From NCBI RefSeq assembly GCF_027111335.1, contig NZ_CP114288.1, forward strand, positions 3,720,001 to 3,784,000: 64,000 bases of DNA. Reading direction: 5' to 3'. The notes below the pieces were generated by a model that was given only the letters and a program-made list of their open reading frames with translations, was not told the DNA's origin and did no database searches. Numbering within the stretch: the stretch's first letter is position 1; every line of letters starts with the position of its first letter. Positions 1 to 8,807 of the stretch are shown piece after piece. Made by a program: the position numbers and the translations under genes. Source of the DNA: Flavobacterium aquiphilum (lineage in GTDB: Bacteria > Bacteroidota > Bacteroidia > Flavobacteriales > Flavobacteriaceae).

Positions 1-1088
1 ACTCCTGAGTAACTATAAGTAACTACCCCTGTTGATCCAGTTACTATCGATGAAATTGGCCCTTGTGCTGAACCGTTATATATAAAAGAAGTTGTTCCTG
101 TTGCTGTTATTGCAGATTCTGCTTTGTTGATAACAAAATTTCCTGCGGACAATCCTGTCAGTGTATTGTAATTGGCACTATCTGTTGGAACAAAACTTGC
201 CATAACAGGGTAAGTCCCTGCAGCCGTTTGCGTAGCGGAACCTCCTGTTAAAACATTACTTACCGTTCCTGGCACAGAACTAGTAGAAATACCTACTATA
301 GCACTTTGTCCTGAACCTGTATAACTAACTGGTGAATTATTTACAATCAATGTTGCCGTTGGTGTTGCTTTGTTGATAACAAGCGTTGCATCTATTAATT
401 TTGTTACTCCACCTCCAACAGCTTTAACTTTAAAACTATATGTTCCTGCATTAAGTGTATTTAATGTTGAAATAGATAAATTAGATGTTTTGGAGGTTGG
501 AGTGTTACCACTAAAGGAAACGGTGGCAGGATTAAAACTTACAAGAATAGCACCAATAGGGAGTAAATTTAAAGGATCTATTGAAAGCGTTACATCTAAA
601 TTTCCGTTCCCTGATCTATCAATTTCTATTGTATACGTTACAGTTCCACCTGTTCCATAGGTCAGACTTGTAGATTGTGGCGTAATTGATGCACTGTCAA
701 AGTTTGAGGCATCCGTAAAAAACACCTCATAAGTATACCCTGACAATAACCCGTCAGCATTAAGCAAAAGGTTAGCTCCCAATTCATAGTCCGTGACAAA
801 CCATGAAGCGGTAAAATTACCCGAGCTATCCGCTACAACTGTCCATGGTTGATGTGGGTCAGGTGTTCCATGATCGGGAATGGGTTGCGTAAGATGATCA
901 ACCTGCAAATTAATTATTTCATTTGGATACCAGCCCGTTCCTGTAATATAAACTGTTTCTCCCGGAGCATAATCCAAATCAGCTTGATCAAGTGATACAG
1001 TCTGTCCAAAACTTGCATTTGCAAAAAACAAATTTGCAATCAAAAAAATAAACGTTAAAAATGGCGATTTAGGTAAAAGTAGTCTCAT
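1..1088 (-). CDS. Large Ig-repeat (MBG/YDG-like) surface protein, N-terminal part
   Basis: The frame is open from an ATG at 1088 to the left edge, so about 362 residues are visible and the C-terminus is outside. A signal peptide of about 28 residues ends FFANASFGQ. Residues 30-130 form an Ig-like domain with YAPGETVYITGTGWYPNE, a type seen at the start of giant flavobacterial surface proteins. From about residue 235 there are repeats of about 80 residues, each opening with VINKA followed by Thr/Ser/Val-rich beta strands, resembling MBG/YDG bacterial Ig repeats. Such proteins are usually exported by type IX secretion and act as adhesins or gliding-surface proteins; here that is inference because the sorting domain is not visible. 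No catalytic domain is seen. Confidence 0.8.
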   Translation of the reverse strand, partial: MRLLLPKSPFLTFIFLIANLFFANASFGQTVSLDQADLDYAPGETVYITGTGWYPNEIINLQVDHLTQPIPDHGTPDPHQPWTVVADSSGNFTASWFVTDYELGANLLLNADGLLSGYTYEVFFTDASNFDSASITPQSTSLTYGTGGTVTYTIEIDRSGNGNLDVTLSIDPLNLLPIGAILVSFNPATVSFSGNTPTSKTSNLSISTLNTLNAGTYSFKVKAVGGGVTKLIDATLVINKATPTATLIVNNSPVSYTGSGQSAIVGISTSSVPGTVSNVLTGGSATQTAAGTYPVMASFVPTDSANYNTLTGLSAGNFVINKAESAITATGTTSFIYNGSAQGPISSIVTGSTGVVTYSYSG

Positions 1089-1495
1089 AATCTATCAGGT
1101 TTTAAAGATTAAAATATAGAATATTAGTTATGTCAATCGTAAAACATAAACCAATAGGTGGGGCTTCCTATTTTCCTGATTCATTAAAAAAAGTACGTCT
1201 GAACAAAATGATTTTAACACGAAAAACACATCAATAACCATCTATTCCTCAAATACTTATTGTCTAATTTATGGAATTAAGAATACATTAATCTGCTTTT
1301 TTTTACATTTTCGATTAAACGAATAAAAAAAACTACCAACTACACATTCACTATTTTTTAAAGAAAAACAACAACTACAAAACCACATCCAGAGCAAAAA
1401 AATTAAAAAGAGCATAAGAATTTCTAAAAATTGGTCACAAAAAAACCTGTCCATTTTGAATGAACAGGTTTGCTATTTTAATTTAATCTTTATGT
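1089..1495. other. Intergenic region, 407 bp
   Basis: It holds the dsbD terminator at its right end and presumably the promoter of the surface-protein gene at its left end, though no TAnnTTTG element stands out. The rest is A/T-rich with no credible gene. Confidence 0.6.
1437..1471 (-). terminator. Rho-independent terminator of tilS-dsbD
   Basis: Perfect 8-bp stem AAACCTGT (1443-1450) with ACAGGTTT (1464-1471) and a 13-nt loop. On the minus strand it is followed by a run of T, 25 nt after the dsbD stop codon. Confidence 0.8.
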
Positions 1496-3526
1496 TTATT
1501 TCTTGAATTTAGAAATCCCTTCCTTCAACCAAGCTTCATATTCTTCAACGCTCACATAACTTATCGTTGATTGTTTCTGATTGAGATTATTTCCTTGCAA
1601 ATCGGTTAAAACATACAAAGGCTGAGTGTTGGTATTGTATTTTGAAATCATGAAATCGGTCCACTTATCGCCTATTGTTTCAATTTCGGCTCCTGTTGAT
1701 TTTGAAATAAACTGTTCACTTTTCGGTAATGGTCTTTTGTCATCCACATAGAGAGAAATAACCACAACGTCATTTTTCAGAATCGGGAGCACATTTTCAG
1801 TTGACCAAACGTTATTTTCCATTTTTCGGCAATTTACACAAGCATGCCCAGTAAAATCAAGCATTATCGGCTTATTTATTGTTTTGGCGTAAGCCAATCC
1901 TTTATCGTAATCATTAAAAACTGGAATTTGGTTTGGGCCTAAAACTGCACCTTCCGGCAAAGCAGCAGTTGAAGTATTTCCACTATTTAAATTCCCTAAG
2001 CCTAGAGGACTTTCACTATATTCCATAGGAGGAGGAAATGCGCTGATTAATTTTAGTGGAGCACCCCAAAGCCCAGGTATTAAATAAATAGTAAAAGATA
2101 AAACCAACAGTCCCAAAGACAATCTTCCGACCGAAATATGAGACATCGGGCTATCATGTGGCAATGTAATTTTTCCGAACAAATAAAAAGCCAAAACCCC
2201 AAAAATGGCAATCCAAATTACCAAGAACACTTCTCTTTCCAACAAATGCAATTGCAATACTAAATCAGCATTAGACAAAAATTTAAATGCTAAAGCCAGT
2301 TCCAAAAATCCCAATACCACTTTAACTGTATTCAACCATCCTCCTGATTTTGGTAAAGAATGTAACCAGCCAGGGAACATCGCAAAAAGCATAAATGGCA
2401 AGGCTAAAGCCAATGAAAATCCAAACATTCCTATTATTGGTGCGATTCCTCCTTTGGATGCTGCATCCACCAAAAGCGTTCCAACGATTGGCCCTGTACA
2501 AGAAAACGAAACAATTGCCAACGCCAACGCCATAAACAATATCCCGATAATTCCGCCCTTATCAGCTTGACTATCTACTTTATTTGCCCACGAATTGGGT
2601 AACATTATTTCAAAAGCACCTAAGAACGAAACAGCAAATACCACCAATAAAATAAAAAACAGAAGATTAAACCAAACATTGGTTGACAAGGCATTCAGTG
2701 CATCGGCACCAAAAATCCAGGTTACTAAAATTCCAAGTAATACATAAATCAAAATAATCGAAATTCCATATATGATGGCATTTCTGATTCCAGCTGCTTT
2801 GTTTTTACTTTGTTTGGTAAAAAAACTAACTGTCATTGGAATCATTGGGAATACACAAGGTGTCAGCAAAGCCGCAAAACCAGAAAAGAAAGCAATAAAG
2901 AAAATAGACCACAAACCTATTTCTGCCTTCGGTTTAGGCTGCTCTGCAACTTTATTTTCTGTTTTTTCAGCTGGTGCTACTTCTTTTGCTACAACCGTAA
3001 ATGTACTTGCTGTGTCTGCTTTCGTAGTATCTTTTTTCGCTACTTCTACAGGAGTTGCTACTGCAACCGTTGATTCTGTTTTCGGAATTTTGAAAGTAAA
3101 TTTCTTTTCCTGATTGATACATACTTCTTTACAAACCTGATAACTCAATTCGGTTTGGATAGAAGTCGCTTTGGGATTTGTCAATGTTATTTCTTGCTGA
3201 ATTTGAGCTTTATCGTGAAAGAAAATTTCATCAACACCAAAAACATCATTGAAAGCCTTAGTCGTTTTACTTTCTTTGACTTTGCCAATCAAATTGTAGT
3301 TCCCTTTTTGATCCTTAAAAACAAGTTCCAAAGGCAGTGGACCTCCATCTGGTGTGAATTGTGAATACATATGCCAATCTTTTTCGATTACGGCATTAAA
3401 AGTCAAAATATAATTGGTTTCCGATTTCTTTTCGATTGCTATAGTCCATTTTACAGGATCTAAAACTTGAGCATTTACTTTTGCGAAAGCAAAAAAAGCA
3501 AACAGTATAAAAAATATTTTCTTCAT
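1496..3526 (-). CDS. dsbD: Thiol:disulfide interchange protein DsbD-like
   Basis: Inner-membrane protein that carries electrons from cytoplasmic thioredoxin to periplasmic thiols. Of 676 residues, 1-20 are a signal peptide (ends KVNAQ). Residues 21-150 are a DsbD-alpha-like periplasmic domain with the Cys pair in VCKEVCI (132/136). Residues about 205-500 are an eight-segment membrane domain with the redox cysteines in LLTPCVFP (224) and SFSCTGP (343). The C-terminus is a thioredoxin-like domain with active site CVNC (563-566). All three cysteine pairs are present, so it should be a working transporter. A Lys/Ala/Pro-rich linker follows the alpha domain. It lies 10 bp downstream of tilS and is probably co-transcribed with it; a terminator follows. 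Confidence 0.92.
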   Translation of the reverse strand: MKKIFFILFAFFAFAKVNAQVLDPVKWTIAIEKKSETNYILTFNAVIEKDWHMYSQFTPDGGPLPLELVFKDQKGNYNLIGKVKESKTTKAFNDVFGVDEIFFHDKAQIQQEITLTNPKATSIQTELSYQVCKEVCINQEKKFTFKIPKTESTVAVATPVEVAKKDTTKADTASTFTVVAKEVAPAEKTENKVAEQPKPKAEIGLWSIFFIAFFSGFAALLTPCVFPMIPMTVSFFTKQSKNKAAGIRNAIIYGISIILIYVLLGILVTWIFGADALNALSTNVWFNLLFFILLVVFAVSFLGAFEIMLPNSWANKVDSQADKGGIIGILFMALALAIVSFSCTGPIVGTLLVDAASKGGIAPIIGMFGFSLALALPFMLFAMFPGWLHSLPKSGGWLNTVKVVLGFLELALAFKFLSNADLVLQLHLLEREVFLVIWIAIFGVLAFYLFGKITLPHDSPMSHISVGRLSLGLLVLSFTIYLIPGLWGAPLKLISAFPPPMEYSESPLGLGNLNSGNTSTAALPEGAVLGPNQIPVFNDYDKGLAYAKTINKPIMLDFTGHACVNCRKMENNVWSTENVLPILKNDVVVISLYVDDKRPLPKSEQFISKSTGAEIETIGDKWTDFMISKYNTNTQPLYVLTDLQGNNLNQKQSTISYVSVEEYEAWLKEGISKFKK

Positions 3527-3536
3527 TATTTAGAGT

Positions 3537-4844
3537 CTAAATTAATTCTATTCTAAGTATATTTTTGGTCGTATTTGAGGTTCTGAATCGATGATCGGCT
3601 CTTTGTCCAATGACCCAGACAATCTGATTGTTTGAGCATAAAAGCCAGGTATTTTCTTTTTCTATCAATGATAATTTTTCGTCCTTAAAAAATTTGCTTA
3701 ACTTCTTGGATTTCCCTTCCATACCAAAGGGTTGAAAAGAATCTCCTGCTTCCCATTTGCGAATCACCAATGGGAAATCCAATTGATCTGCGTCGACAAA
3801 TATAGTTTTATTTGATGCAACGGAGATAGCGGTTACTTTCGAAAAAGCCAATTTTAAGGGAATCTTAACTTCCGTATCATTTTCATGAATCAAAAACAAC
3901 TCGTCTTCAGTTTCTGCAATTGCCGATAAAATAAGGGAATCCCTGTCTTTTAGCAAACGATAATCGGTAGAAAAAACTTGCTTACCTGATTGGCTGGCTA
4001 CCAAATCATAAATATCTTCCCAAGCTGTAAAACCATATTCTTTCAGCCATTGGTACAAATACGACTGATAATTGGGTAATTGTAACAATAGGTTCAAATC
4101 AAAATGAATTTGATTGTCCTTTTCGCTTGCCACTTGCTGAAAAATCATACTCGCTGCATCTTCAACCATTGCCAACGATTCCTGCAAATAGCCTTCGGTT
4201 TTCAAAAAGGAAGCCATGAAATGAGGATTCAGCTCCTTCAAAATGGGAATCAAATGATGCCTAATTTTGTTCCTAACATATTTATCAGATGCATTGCTGC
4301 TGTCTTCCCGCCACTGAATATTATTTGCCTTAGCATAATTTTCAATTTCCTTACGGGACAAAAATAATAACGGCCGAATCACCCTGTCATTTTGTACCGG
4401 AATCCCGGTCAACCCTTCCAAGCCTGTCCCGCGTGTGAGATTAATCAAAAAAGTTTCAAGATTGTCATCGGCGTGATGTGCGGTCACTATGTAGTCAAAT
4501 TTTTCGGTTTCCAATAACTCGTAAAACCAGTTGTAACGTAGTTCCCTCGCGGCAACCTGAGTGGATAGTCTGTAATCTTTGGCGAACGCCTCTGTATCAA
4601 ATTGAGTAACAAAAATTGGTATTTTATTGGCCTCAGCATAATCCTGCACAAATTTTTGATCTCCAAAACTCTCCATTCCGCGAAGTTGAAAATTACAATG
4701 CGCAATGGCAATATCACAGTTCAATTCCTGAAATAAATACAGTAAAACCATGCTGTCCAAACCGCCGCTTACGGCTAGCAACAATTTTTTTTGCTTCAAA
4801 TACGGGATTTCTTTATTGATATGATTTTGGAGTATATTTTTCAT
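3537..4844 (-). CDS. tilS: tRNA(Ile)-lysidine synthase TilS
   Basis: Modifies C34 of the CAU-anticodon tRNA-Ile to lysidine, using ATP and lysine, so the tRNA reads AUA. The 435 residues begin with the N-type ATP pyrophosphatase fold with PP-loop LAVSGGLDSMVLL (SGGLDS at 26-31). The later VTAHHADDNLET and SNASDKYVRNKIRHHLIP segments are typical of TilS. The C-terminal part (about 350-435) carries the substrate-binding region seen in longer TilS proteins. First gene of a two-gene minus-strand operon with dsbD. An essential housekeeping function, and nothing looks damaged. Confidence 0.93.
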   Translation of the reverse strand: MKNILQNHINKEIPYLKQKKLLLAVSGGLDSMVLLYLFQELNCDIAIAHCNFQLRGMESFGDQKFVQDYAEANKIPIFVTQFDTEAFAKDYRLSTQVAARELRYNWFYELLETEKFDYIVTAHHADDNLETFLINLTRGTGLEGLTGIPVQNDRVIRPLLFLSRKEIENYAKANNIQWREDSSNASDKYVRNKIRHHLIPILKELNPHFMASFLKTEGYLQESLAMVEDAASMIFQQVASEKDNQIHFDLNLLLQLPNYQSYLYQWLKEYGFTAWEDIYDLVASQSGKQVFSTDYRLLKDRDSLILSAIAETEDELFLIHENDTEVKIPLKLAFSKVTAISVASNKTIFVDADQLDFPLVIRKWEAGDSFQPFGMEGKSKKLSKFFKDEKLSLIEKENTWLLCSNNQIVWVIGQRADHRFRTSNTTKNILRIELI

Positions 4845-4958
4845 ATATCAAATTTAAAATATGGAAAGAATATATTTTGCAATTAAGCTGTATTATTTAG
4901 AATTCATCACTTTTATTTAGAATTTACACGACTTATATTTTAAAAATACACTGCAAAA

Positions 4959-6245
4959 TCACAGTAAAACCTCGTGCATGGCTTTTGCTTTTAGCAAACA
5001 TTCCTCATATTCCTTTTCAGGAATGGACAACGATGTAATAGCACTTCCAACCGAAAAAGAAACATATTTATTTTCTTGGTTGTAAAGAATACTGCGAATA
5101 ACCACATTGAAATCGAAGTCTCCATTGGGCGTAAAATACCCAACTGCCCCGCTGTACAAACCTCGTTTGGTTTCCTCCAATTCTTCGGTGATTTTCATTG
5201 CGGCATATTTGGGAGCTCCCGTCATGCTTCCCATAGGGAATGTCGTTCTTAGCGTATCGACTACTGCATATTGAGGATCAATTTTAGACGTTATTGTCGA
5301 GATCATTTGGTGTACCTGGAGGAAAGAATAAATTCCACACAGTTCTTTTACCTCCACCGAAGCTTTTTGGGCCGTTCGGGACAAATCGTTGCGAACCAAG
5401 TCGGTTATCATAATATTCTCAGCTCTTTCTTTTGGGTCGTTTGCCAAAGTGTTTTTGGATTTTTCATCTTCCAACGGATCCGAAAAACGTTTGGCAGTTC
5501 CTTTTATCGGTTGCGAAATTAGATCCTCACCTTCTTTTTTCAAATAACGTTCGGGTGATGCCGAAAGCAAAAATTGTTTATTGTTCTTAAAAAAAACGGT
5601 AAACGGGGCTTGTGAAATTTCATTCAGTCTAAAGAATTTTTCCAGCGGGTTGATTGACACATTTTGTGCAAAAAACTCCATACAAAAATTGGCTTCGTAT
5701 AAATCACCACGATGGATATGCTCCAACAATTTAGTTACTTTCCCAATATAATTTTTCTTTGGAATACGCTGTTCTATAGCTATTTTTTCATGACTTTCAA
5801 CCTCCGATTTTTGAGTTTCAATTATCTCTTTAAAATCATCCTCAACTTCATCATCACACATATTCAGATATTGAATTTCAAGCTGATTCCCTTTTAGCAA
5901 AAACAACTTTTTAGGCTGAAAAAAGAACAAATCCGGAAAGTCTAAGCCATCAAAATTATCCGAATGCAAATGTTCCTGATCATTTTTTAAATCATAAGAT
6001 AAATAACCAAACAGCCAATCTTTGGTCGTTTGTTGGTATTGTTTTAAATCCTCAAATGCGTTATGATAATCCGTTTTTATCGATGTAAAAGCATCCACGG
6101 CCAAAACGCAATCAAAGGTGGAATATTCATCGGAAAATGAATTACTGTCAAGGAAAGTTATTTCTCGAAATTGTTGCCCCCAAACAATAAGCTGCTGTTT
6201 GAACTGCAATGGCTCTTCGACAAATTTATAAATAGAAGTTCTCAA
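4959..6245 (-). CDS. pabB: Aminodeoxychorismate synthase component I (PabB-like)
   Basis: Chorismate-binding enzyme making 4-amino-4-deoxychorismate for folate. The chorismate-binding domain has LSASPERYL, QPIKGTAKR (PIKGT with the Lys typical of PabB), IMITDLVRNDLSR and SVGSAITSL. Length 428 residues from the TTG at 6245, giving MRTSIYKF. A TTG at 6299 would add 18 residues, but it coincides with the -33 TTG of a good promoter whose -7 element lies at 6269-6276, so the downstream TTG is preferred. No glutamine amidotransferase (PabA) gene is adjacent. Anthranilate synthase is the alternative, less likely because of the PIKGT Lys and the absence of trp genes. Confidence 0.85.
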   Translation of the reverse strand: MRTSIYKFVEEPLQFKQQLIVWGQQFREITFLDSNSFSDEYSTFDCVLAVDAFTSIKTDYHNAFEDLKQYQQTTKDWLFGYLSYDLKNDQEHLHSDNFDGLDFPDLFFFQPKKLFLLKGNQLEIQYLNMCDDEVEDDFKEIIETQKSEVESHEKIAIEQRIPKKNYIGKVTKLLEHIHRGDLYEANFCMEFFAQNVSINPLEKFFRLNEISQAPFTVFFKNNKQFLLSASPERYLKKEGEDLISQPIKGTAKRFSDPLEDEKSKNTLANDPKERAENIMITDLVRNDLSRTAQKASVEVKELCGIYSFLQVHQMISTITSKIDPQYAVVDTLRTTFPMGSMTGAPKYAAMKITEELEETKRGLYSGAVGYFTPNGDFDFNVVIRSILYNQENKYVSFSVGSAITSLSIPEKEYEECLLKAKAMHEVLL

Positions 6246-6268
6246 AAAATAAGCTGTTTTATGAACTT

Positions 6269-6299
6269 CAAAATTACGATAAAAAAATCCGCTTCTCAA
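6269..6299 (-). promoter_or_regulatory. Promoter of pabB
   Basis: On the minus strand a TTG (6299-6297), 20 bp, then TAATTTTG (6276-6269), matching the Bacteroidota TTG/TAnnTTTG form. It lies about 24 bp upstream of the chosen TTG start at 6245. Confidence 0.65.
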
Positions 6300-6349
6300 T
6301 AGGAAATCTCATAAAACCGAGTCTTAGTTAAATTATTATTAAAAGGAAT

Positions 6350-6377
6350 TTTTCGTGTTAAAATACCAATATATTTG
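6350..6377 (+). promoter_or_regulatory. Promoter of the DUF4349 lipoprotein gene
   Basis: Perfect -7 element TATATTTG at 6370-6377; the -33 region is only a weak match (TTTTTCG). It overlaps a TTG at 6375 that could be mistaken for the start of the next gene, which supports the ATG at 6432. Confidence 0.55.
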
Positions 6378-6431
6378 ATACTGTTTTCAAGAAGGAAACA
6401 AAATCAATCATCAATCTTTAAAATCAAATCT

Positions 6432-7334
6432 ATGAACAAAATCCTGAAACGAAGCTTAATTCCATTAGCCGTTATTGCCCTAACTATCAGCTGTAAAAAA
6501 GCCGATGCCCTAGAAGAAAGCCTAGCAGAAGAGGCAGCCGCAACCGCCGACACCATTTCCTCCTCCGCAGCGGTCCAAAAAGAAGGTGAAACCCGAAAAT
6601 TTGTTCGCACGGCCGACCTGAAATTCAAGGTCAAAAATGTAACCCAATCGACCTACGCTATAGAAAACATCACCAATAAATTTGATGGTTTTGTTACCTA
6701 CACCAATTTACAGAGCAACATTATCGATAAATTTGAAACCAAAATAAGCCAGGACAGCACTCTCGAAACCACTCGTTACAATGTGGAGAACAACATTACG
6801 ATAAGGGTGCCCAACAAACGTCTTGACACTGTCATTAAATGTATTGCCAAACAAATTGACTTTTTGAATTATCGCGTTATAAAAGCGGATGATGTTTCCC
6901 TAAAAATGCTTGCCAACCAGCTTTCGCAAAAAAGAAGCAATGCGACCGAAAAAAGAGTTGAAAAAGCCATAGACACCAAAGGCAAGAAAATCAACGACAT
7001 CATGGAAGCTGAAAATAATTTGGCCAGTCAAAAAGAACAAAACGATAATTCCAAATTAGAGAATTTATCGCTCCAGGATCAAGTGAACTTTAGCACGCTA
7101 ACCATCGAAATATACCAACACGAATCGGTAAAACAGGAAATGGTTGCCAACACCAAAGACTATCACCATTACAAACCTAATATTGGAATACGTATTATCG
7201 ATTCTTTAAAAACAGGTTGGTATGTATTGGTCGATATCATTGTTTTTATAATAGAGATTTGGTGGTTGCTATTAATTGTTATTGGAGGAATCTTCCTTTA
7301 CAAAAAGTACTCAAAAACAAAAGTACTGCCGTAA
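6432..7334 (+). CDS. DUF4349 family lipoprotein
   Basis: Of 300 residues, the N-terminus MNKILKRSLIPLAVIAL leads to lipobox LTISC, so it is an envelope lipoprotein. The body (FVRTADLKFKVKNV, then IRVPNKRLDTVI, and later LANQLSQKRSNATEKR) matches the DUF4349 pattern: a beta-rich region followed by a long helical, probably coiled-coil stretch at about residues 150-220. A strong hydrophobic segment follows near the C-terminus (VLVDIIVFIIEIWWLLLIVI) and a basic tail KKYSKTK. The start at 6432 is chosen because upstream codons lie in the promoter and would bury the lipobox. Monocistronic, with its own promoter and terminator. Function of the family is not established. Confidence 0.85.
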   Translation: MNKILKRSLIPLAVIALTISCKKADALEESLAEEAAATADTISSSAAVQKEGETRKFVRTADLKFKVKNVTQSTYAIENITNKFDGFVTYTNLQSNIIDKFETKISQDSTLETTRYNVENNITIRVPNKRLDTVIKCIAKQIDFLNYRVIKADDVSLKMLANQLSQKRSNATEKRVEKAIDTKGKKINDIMEAENNLASQKEQNDNSKLENLSLQDQVNFSTLTIEIYQHESVKQEMVANTKDYHHYKPNIGIRIIDSLKTGWYVLVDIIVFIIEIWWLLLIVIGGIFLYKKYSKTKVLP

Positions 7335-7372
7335 ACAGGCGATATCTTAATCCAATTAACCATATTTACGAA

Positions 7373-7415
7373 AAAGCGAAGCCAAGAACATTTATTTTTT
7401 GGTTTCGCTTTACTA
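7373..7415 (+). terminator. Terminator of the DUF4349 gene
   Basis: 13-bp stem: AAAGCGAAGCCAA (7373-7385) pairs with TTGGTTTCGCTTT (7399-7411) with one G-T pair, followed by a T-rich tail. Confidence 0.8.
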
Positions 7416-7530
7416 TTTATAAAAAGACTGCAACAGGCTAAAGGCAAAAAACCTCACACAAACAATTCAATTCCAAAGAAATATACCCAATAAATCAATT
7501 AAAAACTTACGAAATAATAAAAAAATTAAC

Positions 7531-7538
7531 TAAATTTG
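7531..7538 (+). promoter_or_regulatory. Possible -7 element before the DoxX-like pair
   Basis: TAAATTTG fits TAnnTTTG, but no TTG lies about 20 bp upstream and the leader to 7661 would be about 120 nt. Confidence 0.3.
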
Positions 7539-7660
7539 TTAGTGAAACGAACATGGTTTTCTGCCTCCGAAAGCTATCAATGAAAGTAAATGGATGAATA
7601 GATGATTGCCTCCTAATCACAAATTGTCGCTTAAACATTTAACTTCTTAATACTCAAAAT

Positions 7661-8056
7661 ATGAAAACTGCTACATTCTTTATTCGCACAATAATTGGCA
7701 TAATATTAATTAGTATGTCAATAGCTTATTTTTTTAACTTAGTGCCTGAACTTGAAAACACAGAAAACTTCAAAGCTTTCCATGTTGGATTGATTTCTTC
7801 TGTTTACCTAATGCCATTGATTGAAATAATCATTTTTTTATGCGGGATTTCATACCTGTTTGGTCAATACGTTGTCTTAAGCAACATCATTATTTTACCA
7901 TTAACTACAAATATATTATTCATTGATTTCTTTTTAAATCAAAATGGATTACCTCTTGCCTTATTCATTTTTCTAGGCAATTTATTTTTATTCTATGCTC
8001 ATTGGAAAAGCTACAAACACCTGTTCCACCGAAAATCAGTGATGCATTTTGACTAA
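7661..8056 (+). CDS. DoxX-like four-TM membrane protein
   Basis: 131 residues with four predicted membrane helices (about 5-25, 45-68, 74-92, 98-116) and the DoxX-family layout: an N-terminal TxxIRTIIGIILISMSIAY helix, LIEIIIFLCGISYLFGQY, and a final helix ending LFLFYAHWKSYKHLF. The family is linked to quinone or redox-associated membrane functions in some members, but this subgroup has no known role. It is followed after 48 bp by a clear paralogue and the two probably form an operon made by tandem duplication. Confidence 0.75.
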   Translation: MKTATFFIRTIIGIILISMSIAYFFNLVPELENTENFKAFHVGLISSVYLMPLIEIIIFLCGISYLFGQYVVLSNIIILPLTTNILFIDFFLNQNGLPLALFIFLGNLFLFYAHWKSYKHLFHRKSVMHFD

Positions 8057-8104
8057 TAAATACTCATCAAAAAAAACTACCTTAAAAACAAAAACCTACT
8101 ACCT

Positions 8105-8479
8105 ATGAGAATCGCAACCATTATCATTCGTTCACTAATTGGACTGTTATTATTATTTGCTTCAATAAGCTATTTTCTTCATCTGTTTCCGGAACCACCG
8201 TTAACAGGAAACATGAAAACTTTCAATGAAGGATTAAAAGCTTCAGGCTATTTGGTCACTTTGGTAAAAATAATTGAGCTCATTTGTGGACTGTCTTTTG
8301 TTGCAGGAAAATTCAACAAAATTACCTACATCCTTTTAATGCCGATTTCGGTCAATATCATTTGCACACATATATTCTTGGCTCCAGAAGGCATTCCAGT
8401 TGCCAGTTTTTTATTCTTAGGAAATATATTCTTGCTTTATAGCAAATGGGATAGCTACAAAGGGTTATTTACAGCGTAA
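8105..8479 (+). CDS. DoxX-like four-TM membrane protein, paralogue of the preceding gene
   Basis: 124 residues with the same four-helix layout and shared motifs as the gene before it (IIRSLIGLLLLFASISYF, IIELICGLSFVAGKF, FLFLGNIFLLYSKWDSYK). The two proteins align end to end with moderate identity. A strong terminator follows at 8502-8535, closing the two-gene unit. Function unknown beyond the family. Confidence 0.75.
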   Translation: MRIATIIIRSLIGLLLLFASISYFLHLFPEPPLTGNMKTFNEGLKASGYLVTLVKIIELICGLSFVAGKFNKITYILLMPISVNIICTHIFLAPEGIPVASFLFLGNIFLLYSKWDSYKGLFTA

Positions 8480-8501
8480 ACTCATTTTTAGATAAAATAG
8501 T

Positions 8502-8535
8502 AAACCCGTCCCGATTAATCCGGACGGGTTTGTTG
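8502..8535 (+). terminator. Terminator of the DoxX-like pair
   Basis: Perfect 10-bp stem AAACCCGTCC (8502-8511) with GGACGGGTTT (8522-8531), a 10-nt loop and a TTTG tail. Confidence 0.85.
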
Positions 8536-8563
8536 TATAGGGCGAAATCTGCGTGAAAAATAA

Positions 8564-8597
8564 TAGCACGCAGATTCCGCAGATTTGCGCGGATTTA
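8564..8597. repeat. Dispersed repeat core (GCACGCAGATT... type)
   Basis: GCACGCAGATTCCGCAGATT followed by TGCGCGGATTT. It resembles the inner arm of the inverted-repeat element at 10475-10691, whose minus strand has GCACGCAGATAACGCGGATT. Probably a fragment of the same dispersed repeat family. Confidence 0.5.
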
Positions 8598-8619
8598 AAA
8601 AAAAAATCATTTATACGCC

Positions 8620-8647
8620 GTAGAGACGCACTGCCGTACGTCTCTAC
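8620..8647. repeat. GTAGAGACG palindromic repeat, copy A
   Basis: GTAGAGACG (8620-8628) and CGTCTCTAC (8639-8647) form an inverted repeat, followed at 8653-8663 by a further half-copy GCGCGTCTCTA. Confidence 0.7.
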
Positions 8648-8762
8648 AATGGCGCGTCTCTACCATGGTGCGCATCAACGACATTACATCAAATATTTCA
8701 ACATCAAAAACCGTTTCAAACAAAAAAACCGACAGGTTTAACCTATCAGGTCTGTTGTTTAC

Positions 8763-8790
8763 GTAGAGACGCACTACAGTGCGTCTCTAC
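8763..8790. repeat. GTAGAGACG palindromic repeat, copy B
   Basis: Perfect 13-bp arms GTAGAGACGCACT and AGTGCGTCTCTAC around AC. Same family as copy A, 18 bp from the lpd stop codon, where it could also act as a 3' hairpin. Confidence 0.75.
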
Positions 8791-8807
8791 CCATATCGTT
8801 GTGTGCA

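Larger units (their letters stand above)
7335..7660. other. Intergenic region, 326 bp
   Basis: Contains the terminator at 7373-7415 and a -7 element before the DoxX-like pair. No gene seen. Confidence 0.6.
8480..8807. other. Repeat-filled intergenic region, 328 bp
   Basis: Holds the terminator, a segment related to the inner part of the 10.5-kb element, and two GTAGAGACGC palindromes. The 62-codon frame across it only translates repeats. Confidence 0.7.

Noticed and set aside
370..660. 96-codon plus-strand frame
   Set aside because: Antisense shadow of the Ig-repeat surface protein, which has signal peptide and domain evidence.
1269..1454. 61-codon minus-strand frame
   Set aside because: It begins inside the dsbD terminator and has a Phe/Cys/Lys-rich A/T-driven composition.
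8553..8741. 62-codon frame between the DoxX-like pair and lpd
   Set aside because: It only translates the dispersed repeats and palindromes there; composition is unlike the real genes and it follows a terminator.
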